In this document: positions 35,081 through 42,479 of the stretch, in pieces
Position numbering within the stretch: the first letter of the stretch is position 1
How the letters are laid out: each line of letters begins with the position of its first letter
Assembly (NCBI RefSeq): GCF_003024525.3
Contig: NZ_CP035934.2
Span: 558,001-622,000, forward strand
Direction: 5' to 3'
Origin: Acinetobacter cumulans
Lineage (GTDB): Bacteria > Pseudomonadota > Gammaproteobacteria > Pseudomonadales > Moraxellaceae
DNA: 64,000 bases
Position numbers and translations under genes: made by a program
The notes under the pieces: model-generated
What the model saw: only the letters and a program-made list of their open reading frames with translations
The model's database searches: none
Told to the model about the DNA's origin: nothing

Positions 35081-35860
35081 TTAAAAAGATTTAGTCAGGG
35101 TGAATACTGCTTCAGTTTTTACCCCTTTTTTATTTTGACTTGTAAAGTCTTTGGTTTTTAAATTACTACCAACCGCTGCTAATTCTGCATTTATTCCCAT
35201 TGGCTTATAGCGGTAAGTTGCACCAATTTTCCAATCAAAAAAATGGTCTTTTGCTTCAGAACCATAAATGTCCTGATTTGCTTTGGAATAACCTAAGCTA
35301 ACATTTGTGCCAAAATTAGTTTGAGCAATCGGTGTAGCATATAAGACATTAAAATACCAATTTGAGATATCTTTACCTATACTGTCACTGGTAGCTTTGC
35401 CGCCATAGTTATAGGTATAGCTTATGCTTGGTGTAAAGCTATCGTTCTGATGCAGCAACGCATTAAAGATCATTTTGAAATAGTATTCATTATAATTTAA
35501 ATCGCTGTTGCCGATGTAATTGTAGCGCAGCATGCCTAGATCAACTGCAGGATGGATTGAACCTAGCGCGATTGGCGCTGTATAGCCGATCTGGGGATCC
35601 AGTTCTAAATTTACTTCGTCATCAAAATCAACATTCGATGCAAATGCAGCAAGATAAAATCCTGAAGCATGGCTTAAAACAAAGTTTCCCTGCAAGGCCG
35701 GATCATTCTGGGTTTGCGTTTGGCCGCGCCAGCGGTAGTCGCTGGCCAATGATACATTACCTGAAAAGCTTAAAGCGGGAGAGCTTTCATCTCCAGTAGC
35801 AAAAGCATAACTTGAATAGAGCGGTATAAGGCTAAAAAGTAGATGGTATAATTTTTTCAT
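35081..35860 (-). CDS. TorF-family putative porin (TIGR02001)
   Basis: 259 aa outer-membrane-type protein: signal peptide (to about residue 22, ending SYAFA), then FSGNVSLASDYRWRGQTQT, the TIGR02001 opening, GFYLAAFASNVDF, aromatic-rich amphipathic strands and a C-terminal Phe (TKSF) typical of beta-barrel assembly. The role of this family is not established. It lies convergent to the glutamine-synthetase-like gene and has a KdpE-like repeat 72 bp upstream, so it may be the outer-membrane component of the same response. Confidence 0.8.
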   Translation of the reverse strand: MKKLYHLLFSLIPLYSSYAFATGDESSPALSFSGNVSLASDYRWRGQTQTQNDPALQGNFVLSHASGFYLAAFASNVDFDDEVNLELDPQIGYTAPIALGSIHPAVDLGMLRYNYIGNSDLNYNEYYFKMIFNALLHQNDSFTPSISYTYNYGGKATSDSIGKDISNWYFNVLYATPIAQTNFGTNVSLGYSKANQDIYGSEAKDHFFDWKIGATYRYKPMGINAELAAVGSNLKTKDFTSQNKKGVKTEAVFTLTKSF

Positions 35861-35931
35861 AACACTTTAAATTAGTAGTCATTGAAGTAATGTATGTTAT
35901 GGTTTAATTTATTGATATATAATAAAATTAT

Positions 35932-35948
35932 CGTAAATTTTGCGTAAA
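35932..35948 (-). promoter_or_regulatory. Predicted KdpE operator upstream of the TorF-like porin
   Basis: On the minus strand this reads TTTACG-CAAAA-TTTACG (CGTAAA at 35932 and 35943), with the same hexamer and 11-bp period as at kdp and the glutamine-synthetase-like gene, 72 bp before the porin start. Confidence 0.65.
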
Positions 35949-36049
35949 ATAAGTATAAAATTTAAGATGAATATTTTTTAAAGTCGCAGATTCAAATCCC
36001 AAGTGCAACACATTTGTAGTTAGTTGAAAAAGTTAGGTGTATTCATAGA

Positions 36050-36245
36050 ATCATTAGACTTTACCGCAAGGAAGGGTTTTGCCAATGCACGGTTTGAAAC
36101 GGATATAGAGGAAGGGTTAGAGGTGCTGGAGGAATACTACCCTGAACAAGAACAAAACCGTACGGTGGAGCAACAAGCTTCGCCTGAAGGGTTTGTGCAG
36201 GGTATTCAGCAAGGGTTGCAGCGATCAGTAAGACCCGTCAATTAA
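36050..36245 (+). pseudogene. Truncated 3' end of a second Gp3-like gene
   Basis: The frame reads LDFTARKGFANARFETDIEE ... GFVQGIQQGLQRSVRPVN, aligned with the last ~65 codons of the gene at 23101-24035 but clearly diverged. The N-terminal 80% is missing. It marks the right edge of the nested uppP-kdp-porin segment, as if two related islands had recombined. A terminator follows. Confidence 0.8.
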
Positions 36246-36255
36246 TCGATTGGTT

Positions 36256-36290
36256 GGAAAAGAGCAACTTTCTAGGTTGCTCTTTTTTTT
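36256..36290 (+). terminator. Rho-independent terminator
   Basis: AGAGCAAC-TTTCTAG-GTTGCTCT hairpin followed by eight T, right after the truncated Gp3-like gene; equivalent in position to the one after the complete copy. Confidence 0.88.
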
Positions 36291-36488
36291 TACGACATTA
36301 TAAGACGTAGCAGTTGTTAAAGGACTATTTTAGCTAAAGTTATCCCGTTAAAATGACAAGCCTTAATTAATCTCTATTTTTTTTGGTAAGTGCATGACTT
36401 TTAATAGGTCGCAGATATGCTAACTTAGCAACATTGTTTAACATTAAGTATAAAACCAAAGCGGTTGATCTTGGATTGAGGAAATAAA

Positions 36489-38219
36489 ATGCATTCATTG
36501 GAACAAAAATTTCTAAATGACTTAGATGACAAGCTTTGGAAAGCCGCCGATAAATTACGCAGTAGTCTGGATGCTGCTAACTATAAGCATATTGTTTTAG
36601 GGCTGATTTTCTTAAAGTACGTATCAGATGCTTTTGATGAACGGCAATCTGAACTCAAAGAATTGTTTGCACAAAAAGACGACCACAACATCTATTACAT
36701 GCCGCGTGATCAGTACGACAGCGAAGAAGAATACCAACAGGCTATTGCTGATGAACTAGAAATACTGGATTACTACCAAGAAAAAAACGTATTTTGGGTG
36801 CCAAAAGCAGCACGTTGGTTAAGTATCCGTAATGCAGCAGCACAAGCGATTGGTTCTATCATCTGGCAGGATGAACAAGGGCAAGATGTCAAACTACGCT
36901 CTGTATCCTGGCTGATTGACAATGCCTTTGATGAAATTGAAAAAGCCAATCCAAAACTTAAGGGCATTCTGAATCGTATTGGACAGTACCAGCTGGACAA
37001 TGACAAGTTACTTGATCTGATCAATACTTTTTCTGACACTAGTTTTACTAATCCAGAATATAACGGTGAGCAACTCAGTCTGCACAGTAAAGATATCCTT
37101 GGGCACGTCTACGAATACTTTTTGGGACAGTTTGCCTTGGCTGAAGGGAAGCAAGGTGGGCAGTACTACACGCCTAAAAGTATCGTCACCTTAATTGTTG
37201 AAATGTTGCAGCCTTATAAAGGTCGTGTGTATGACCCTGCAATGGGTTCAGGCGGATTTTTTGTATCCAGTGAAAAGTTTATTGAACAACATGCTCAGGA
37301 AAAGCATTACAAAGCCTCCGAACAGAAAAAGCATATTTCTATTTATGGGCAGGAAAGCAACCCGACCACATGGAAACTGGCCGCCATGAACATGGCGATT
37401 CGTGGGATTGATTTTAATTTTGGTAAAAAGAATGCAGACAGCTTTTTAGAGGATCAGCATCCAGACTTGCGTGCTGACTTTGTCATGGCCAATCCGCCTT
37501 TTAACATCAAGGATTGGTGGCATGCTTCTCTAGAAAGTGATGTGCGCTGGAAATATGGTATACCGCCACAAGGTAATGCCAACTTTGCTTGGATGCAGCA
37601 CATGCTGCACCATCTGTCACCAACAGGCAGTATGGCACTTTTACTTGCCAATGGTTCGATGAGTTCCAATACCAACAATGAAGGCGAGATTCGTAAAAAC
37701 TTGATCGAAGCCGATCTGGTGGAATGTATTGTCGCGTTACCGGGACAACTGTTTACCAACACGCAAATTCCAGCTTGTATTTGGTTCTTGACCAAAGATA
37801 AAAAGAACGGCTTATCCTTGGATAAAAAGAAAGCCAACCGTGAAGGCAAGACTCTGTTCATCGATGCCCGTAATTTGGGCTATATGAGAGATCGCGTACT
37901 GCGTGACTTTACCGATGCAGATATTGCTAAAATCACCAATGCTTTACATGCTTGGCAACAAGGCGAAAATTTTGAAGGCGAAGCGTATCAAGATGAGAAA
38001 GGTTTCTGCTTCTCTGCTGAGTTAAAAGATATACAAAAGCACGACTATGTATTGACTCCAGGACGTTATGTGGGTGCAGTCGAGCAGGAAGATGATGGCG
38101 AGCCATTCGCTGAGAAAATGCTGCGTTTGACTGCTCAGCTCAAAGAACAATTTGCTGAAAGTGCTGTGTTGGAAAGTGAGATTAAAAAGAACCTAAAGGG
38201 CTTGGGCTATGAGTTCTGA
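36489..38219 (+). CDS. hsdM: Type I restriction-modification methyltransferase subunit HsdM
   Basis: 576 aa. An N-terminal helical HsdM_N domain (KLWKAADKLRSSLDAANYKH) is followed by the N6-adenine methylase motifs: GGQYYTPKSIVTLIVEM, YDPAMGSGGFFV (SAM loop, near residue 250) and VMANPPFN (catalytic NPPF, near residue 335). With HsdS it methylates a bipartite target. First gene of the defence operon; its last 11 nt overlap the AlbA_2 gene. A 243-bp region before it contains the promoter. Confidence 0.96.
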   Translation: MHSLEQKFLNDLDDKLWKAADKLRSSLDAANYKHIVLGLIFLKYVSDAFDERQSELKELFAQKDDHNIYYMPRDQYDSEEEYQQAIADELEILDYYQEKNVFWVPKAARWLSIRNAAAQAIGSIIWQDEQGQDVKLRSVSWLIDNAFDEIEKANPKLKGILNRIGQYQLDNDKLLDLINTFSDTSFTNPEYNGEQLSLHSKDILGHVYEYFLGQFALAEGKQGGQYYTPKSIVTLIVEMLQPYKGRVYDPAMGSGGFFVSSEKFIEQHAQEKHYKASEQKKHISIYGQESNPTTWKLAAMNMAIRGIDFNFGKKNADSFLEDQHPDLRADFVMANPPFNIKDWWHASLESDVRWKYGIPPQGNANFAWMQHMLHHLSPTGSMALLLANGSMSSNTNNEGEIRKNLIEADLVECIVALPGQLFTNTQIPACIWFLTKDKKNGLSLDKKKANREGKTLFIDARNLGYMRDRVLRDFTDADIAKITNALHAWQQGENFEGEAYQDEKGFCFSAELKDIQKHDYVLTPGRYVGAVEQEDDGEPFAEKMLRLTAQLKEQFAESAVLESEIKKNLKGLGYEF

Positions 38220-39609
38220 TCATCCTTTATTGCAAGAAATTCAGAAGGGTGAAAGTCAAACCCTTGAATTTAAAGAGCAGTTACCGAAAGGGCAACAGGT
38301 CGCAAAGACCCTGATTGCTTTTGCCAATACCAGTGGTGGTAAATTGGTGGTGGGGGTGAGTGATGATCGCCAACTCGTAGGTATTCAAGATGATATTTTT
38401 GAGCTGCAAGATCAGATCACTTCGATGATCAATGAATTGTGTATGCCAAACATTCTGCCGTATATCTATATCGAGAATATCCAAGGCATAGAGTTGCTGG
38501 TGATTGAAGTCAGCCGTGGTTCGTTATTGCCTTATTATCTCAAACCACAAGGCAAGGCACAGGGAACCTATATCCGTTTGGGTGCAAGTAATCGTGTGGC
38601 ATCGCCTGAGTATATCCAGCAACTCGAATTGCAGCGTCTGAACCAGACTTTTGATGAGCAGCCGAATCCGCAATACAGTTTAGATAACATCGATTTACAA
38701 CCTTTACAACAAGCCTTTACTGGGGTGGGTAAAGAATTGTCTTTGCAGAAAATGCGTAATCTTAAATTGATCATTCAGCAGAATGGACAGGATTACCCAA
38801 GTCATGGGTTACTCATTTTGTTGGGGCTTTATGAGCAGGTTGAGATTAAATGTAGCCGCTTTAAAGGCACGACGATGACGGTGTTTTTGGATAAAAAAGA
38901 ATACCGTGGAGACTTGTTTAGCCAGTTGAAGCAAACAGAGCAATTCATCAAGAATCATCTGCATCTACGAGCAGAAATTTTAGGGTTGCAACGTACAGAA
39001 AGCTATGAGATCCCTATTCCTGCTATTCGTGAAGCCTTGGTGAATGCAGTGTTACATCGTGACTATAGCAATGCAGGGCGTGATATTAAGGTTGGCATTT
39101 ATGATGACATTCTGAATATCGTATCGCCAGGTGGATTGCCAAATGGACTGACAGAAGAAGATTTGGCTCAAGGTCGTTCTGAGATCCGTAACCGTGTTTT
39201 GGCGCGTGTGTTTAAAGAGCTGGGTTATATCGAGCAGTGGGGCAGTGGTATTGCCCGTATTAAAGATCTTTGTTTACAAGCAGGCAATGCCGAACCTCAA
39301 TTGAAAGCACAAGGTGATTTTGTCGATTGGGAATTTTACCGTCCTCCTATTGAGCAATTAGGCGGCTCAATAGGTGGCTCAATAGGTGGCTCAATCCAAG
39401 AAGAGATGCTGACAGATCGTCAAAAAGAGATTTTGGTTTTGATTCAACAAAATCCGAAAGTTTCCTATCGTGCTATGGCAGAGCAACTTGCTATTAATGA
39501 GTCAGCAGTGAAAAAGCATTTGAATAACTTAAAAGATGCAGGCTGGCTTGAGCGTGTGGGTGGAACACGTGGCTATTGGGCGATTAATAAAGAATCGAGG
39601 GGGAAATAG
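38209..39609 (+). CDS. AlbA_2/Schlafen-type nucleic-acid-binding protein with ATPase-like and winged-helix parts
   Basis: 466 aa. N-terminal AlbA_2 (Schlafen-like) domain: ESQTLEFKEQLPKGQQVAKT, IAFANTSGGKLVVGVSDD (residues ~14-50). Middle HATPase_c_4-like part: IREALVNAVLHRDYSN and QWGSGIARI. C-terminal winged helix after ~400: YRAMAEQLAINESAVKKHL. A GGSIGGSIGGSI linker precedes it, encoded by three 12-bp repeats. Such genes recur inside type I loci between hsdM and hsdS, with a suspected regulatory or defence role. It overlaps hsdM by 11 nt and hsdS starts 2 nt later. Confidence 0.85.
   Translation: MSSDHPLLQEIQKGESQTLEFKEQLPKGQQVAKTLIAFANTSGGKLVVGVSDDRQLVGIQDDIFELQDQITSMINELCMPNILPYIYIENIQGIELLVIEVSRGSLLPYYLKPQGKAQGTYIRLGASNRVASPEYIQQLELQRLNQTFDEQPNPQYSLDNIDLQPLQQAFTGVGKELSLQKMRNLKLIIQQNGQDYPSHGLLILLGLYEQVEIKCSRFKGTTMTVFLDKKEYRGDLFSQLKQTEQFIKNHLHLRAEILGLQRTESYEIPIPAIREALVNAVLHRDYSNAGRDIKVGIYDDILNIVSPGGLPNGLTEEDLAQGRSEIRNRVLARVFKELGYIEQWGSGIARIKDLCLQAGNAEPQLKAQGDFVDWEFYRPPIEQLGGSIGGSIGGSIQEEMLTDRQKEILVLIQQNPKVSYRAMAEQLAINESAVKKHLNNLKDAGWLERVGGTRGYWAINKESRGK
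39361..39396 (+). repeat. Three 12-bp tandem repeats in the AlbA_2 gene
   Basis: GGYGGCTCAATM repeated three times (39361, 39373, 39385), coding GGSI three times. Copy-number change would keep the reading frame and alter the linker before the winged helix. Confidence 0.8.
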
Positions 39610-39611
39610 AT

Positions 39612-41012
39612 ATGGAAATAGTTTTTTTAAAAGACTTAGTGGATAAAATAATTGATAATCGTGGAAAAAATCCAAAATACAGTTTTTCAGGTATAGAAGT
39701 AATTGAAACCGGATGTATTTCTGGTAGTAAAAAATATCCTGATTATTCACTAGTCAAAAAGTATGTAGATAATAATACTTATAAAAATTGGTTTAGAAAT
39801 GGTCATCCTTGTAAGGGAGATCTTTTAATTATTACAGTAGGTAATAATGTTGGTTCCATCTCTTTAATGAATGAAAATAGAGGTTGTATAACACAAAATT
39901 TAATTGGATTAAGACTTAAAGAAAATGTTTGTAGTGATTTTATTTATTATTATTTAAGCCAAAAGGAAGTTTTTAATTATTTTCAAGGGTTAAATATTGG
40001 CTCTGCACAACCTAGTATTAAAGTTCCACATTTATTAAATTTTGAGTTGAATATACCAGATTTTCTAATACAGCAGAAAATAGCTGGAATTCTGTCGGAT
40101 CTAGATGGAAAAATTTTTTTAAATTATCAAACTAATAAAACTCTAGAATTTATCGCTCAAGCCTTTTTTAAAAGTTGGTTTATTGATTTTGACCCTGTAC
40201 GTGCCAAAATTGCAGCTAAGAAGGAAGGTAAAGACCCTGAGCTTGCTGCTATGTGTGTTATTAGCGGTAAAAGTGAAGTAGAGCTTCAGCAAATGGCAAA
40301 AGATGATTTTGCTGAGTTACAAGAAACGGCTTCATTGTTTCCTGATGAATTAGTAGAGACTGAGCTAGGGGAAGTACCGAAGGGGTGGGAGATTACAAAC
40401 ATAAATGCGGTAACAGCTTCCATATTTAGTGGAGGTACTCCTTCAACGAAAGAAATGACGTACTGGAATGGTGAAATACCGTGGCTATCATCTGGGGAAA
40501 CCAGAAATAAAATTATTGTATCCACTGAAAAATCTATAACTGAAATAGCAGTTAAAAAATCTTCGACAAAGTTAGCAATTTTTGGAGATATTTTAATTGC
40601 GAGTGCTGGGCAAGGGCATACTCGAGGACAAACCTCTTTTAACGCGATTGAGTGCTATATTAATCAATCAATTGTCGCCTTGAGAGCAAACGATAAAGTT
40701 TCATCCTATTGGTTATACTATTGCTTAGAGCCTCGCTATGATGAAATGCGTTCTTTATCAGACTCCCATAGTAGTAGAGGAAGTTTGACTACAAAATTAT
40801 TAGCATCTATGCCGGTAATTCTACCAACCCAAAAACTCGTAGTGAACTTCGATAAAGTAATAAAATCGATGCTTGCTCAACAAATAAAAAATTTAAAAGA
40901 AATAAAAATATTAACAGATACTAGGGATGCTTTATTACCAAAGTTAATATCTGGTGATATTGATGTATCTACTCTAGCTAGTGAGACAGAATATGAGTAC
41001 TCAACAGAATGA
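39612..41012 (+). CDS. hsdS: Type I restriction specificity subunit HsdS
   Basis: 466 aa with two target-recognition domains: TRD1 from residue ~1 (FLKDLVDKIIDNRGKNPKYS; its end at IAGILSDLDGKI) and TRD2 from ~250 (LGEVPKGWEITNINAVTASI, GGTPSTKEMTYWNGEIPWLS). Conserved regions with ILSDLDGKI-type helices and a central spacer (FKSWFIDFDPVRAKIAAKKE) join them. It sets the bipartite DNA target. TRD1 is AT-richer than the flanking genes, as expected from TRD exchange. The start has GAGGGGG upstream; it overlaps kwaA by 20 nt. Confidence 0.95.
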   Translation: MEIVFLKDLVDKIIDNRGKNPKYSFSGIEVIETGCISGSKKYPDYSLVKKYVDNNTYKNWFRNGHPCKGDLLIITVGNNVGSISLMNENRGCITQNLIGLRLKENVCSDFIYYYLSQKEVFNYFQGLNIGSAQPSIKVPHLLNFELNIPDFLIQQKIAGILSDLDGKIFLNYQTNKTLEFIAQAFFKSWFIDFDPVRAKIAAKKEGKDPELAAMCVISGKSEVELQQMAKDDFAELQETASLFPDELVETELGEVPKGWEITNINAVTASIFSGGTPSTKEMTYWNGEIPWLSSGETRNKIIVSTEKSITEIAVKKSSTKLAIFGDILIASAGQGHTRGQTSFNAIECYINQSIVALRANDKVSSYWLYYCLEPRYDEMRSLSDSHSSRGSLTTKLLASMPVILPTQKLVVNFDKVIKSMLAQQIKNLKEIKILTDTRDALLPKLISGDIDVSTLASETEYEYSTE

Positions 41013-41550
41013 ATCACTAGGTTTTATACGTGTAATGATGGTGTTAAGTAGTTTTTCACCATTATTTATTTTGTGGGCTTTAAGAGGGAATCAAGAGGTA
41101 TCCGATTTATACTTGATTCCCTGTTGTGCTTTATTTGTCATTGTTCCTAATTTATTTTTATGGCGAAGAATTGCCGTTGCTAAGAAACAAAATGACAAAC
41201 GTACAATAAAAGTTGGAACTGCAGATGATCATAAGGATCACATTTTAGTTTATTTGTTTGCTACCTTATTGCCATTTTATTCTGTCAGTATAGAGAGTTT
41301 GCGAGATGCGGGGACGACATTAGTTGCCTTGATTTTTGTGGTTTTCTTATTTTTGCATTTAAATTTACATTACATGAATATTTTATTTGCAATACAAGGC
41401 TATCGAATTTTTACAATTTGTCCGCCAGAAGATAATAATTCCATCAGTGGTAAAACACCTCAGGTATTAATTACAAAAAGAGCTATCGTGCTTAATGGTG
41501 ATGAAATTGTGGCGTATAGATTAAGTAATACAGTTTTTTGGGAGATTTAG
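40993..41550 (+). CDS. kwaA: Kiwa defence protein KwaA (membrane)
   Basis: 185 aa from the ATG at 40993 inside the end of hsdS (GTG at 40981 is the alternative). Four membrane helices at about 11-30, 39-57, 84-100 and 109-133, then a ~50-residue cytosolic tail (FAIQGYRIFTI, IVLNGDEIVAYRL). This matches the KwaA layout, and the DUF4868 gene directly after it makes the pair. In the known Kiwa system KwaA senses phage at the inner membrane together with KwaB. Sequence identity to the E. coli protein cannot be measured here. Confidence 0.78.
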   Translation: MSTQQNESLGFIRVMMVLSSFSPLFILWALRGNQEVSDLYLIPCCALFVIVPNLFLWRRIAVAKKQNDKRTIKVGTADDHKDHILVYLFATLLPFYSVSIESLRDAGTTLVALIFVVFLFLHLNLHYMNILFAIQGYRIFTICPPEDNNSISGKTPQVLITKRAIVLNGDEIVAYRLSNTVFWEI

Positions 41551-41551
41551 T

Positions 41552-42457
41552 GTGGTTGTGGATTTTGACTTTGATAATATTGAGAATATTGAATTTGGGG
41601 TGGGGAGAGAATCAGAAGATCAAAATCAACAGTTTTTTGAGGCTGTGCCTGTAGATGTGAGTGTTCAGAAAGCATTGGTTGAGATGGCTAACGCAACTGT
41701 TGAGATCATGAATAAAAACAGTCCTAGTCCTGATTTATATCAACCATCAGAAAAGCATGCTGGTATTGAGTATTTGTATTTGCCAATTTCTGATCAAATG
41801 GCACAAACAATGAAAGACTTGCATGAAGCTACTAACTTAGCCATGAATGCTAAAGTATTAAAAAGTCCAACTGAAGTTTTCTGCTATTTCGCAAGATTTA
41901 CAGATAAATCTGGTAAGAAGCTAACTGCTTTACGCAGAGCTATTCAGTTTAAGGGGATCTTGAAAAATAAACTTATTAGTTTATGTGATGACACATTAAA
42001 AATTGTTGAGGAAAAGGTATTTAAACTGGATGCTGACTTTGATTTTTTAATTGATAATTCTAATATTCACATAATTCGGCCGAGTGCTTTTGAGTTTGCT
42101 GGTAAGTTGCAAGAAGCTATTTTACAAGCTGTGCCTACAAACATTTCATCTATTGCAGCTGATCTCGTTTATGTCAATTTTACTAGCATACAGGCTTATG
42201 CTGAAAAAAGGCCTCGTGCAGCTCGATATATTGCATCTATTAAATCACAAGCTGAAACTAAGAATATTGATAAAGATCGTTTGAAACTGTTATGTGAACA
42301 TACAGGGGTTTCTTTAAATATTCAAAATGGGAAAATCTTTGTGAATGAAGGGCATGAACTAGGTTTTTTAGAGGTTCTAGATCGACGTCGTTACCGTTTA
42401 GAGTTAATCGACGGTCAAGCTGAAAATTTCAAAGCATCAAGCCGAAGTAAGTTATAA
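41552..42457 (+). CDS. kwaB: Kiwa defence protein KwaB (DUF4868)
   Basis: 301 aa. The C-terminal two-thirds fits DUF4868: YFARFTDKSGKKLTALRRA, KVFKLDADFDFLIDNSNIHI (the typical 'K.DFDF' strand) and SAFEFAGKLQEAI, then a helical region and LLCEHTGVSLNIQNGKIFV near the end. KwaB is the DNA-associated effector of Kiwa. It uses GTG at 41552 with GGGAG 7 nt upstream, directly after the kwaA stop. hsdR starts 22 nt later. Confidence 0.82.
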   Translation: MVVDFDFDNIENIEFGVGRESEDQNQQFFEAVPVDVSVQKALVEMANATVEIMNKNSPSPDLYQPSEKHAGIEYLYLPISDQMAQTMKDLHEATNLAMNAKVLKSPTEVFCYFARFTDKSGKKLTALRRAIQFKGILKNKLISLCDDTLKIVEEKVFKLDADFDFLIDNSNIHIIRPSAFEFAGKLQEAILQAVPTNISSIAADLVYVNFTSIQAYAEKRPRAARYIASIKSQAETKNIDKDRLKLLCEHTGVSLNIQNGKIFVNEGHELGFLEVLDRRRYRLELIDGQAENFKASSRSKL

Positions 42458-42479
42458 ATAAAAGATTGAGATTGAATCC

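Noticed and set aside
35978..36012. tRNA-like 3' end (GATTCAAATCCC) that might mark a second attachment site
   Set aside because: The flanking bases do not form a T-stem and no rest of a tRNA is present.
39361..39396. Tandem repeats as a CRISPR or phase-variation tract
   Set aside because: Only three 12-bp units within a reading frame and no spacers; not a CRISPR, and length change would not shift the frame.
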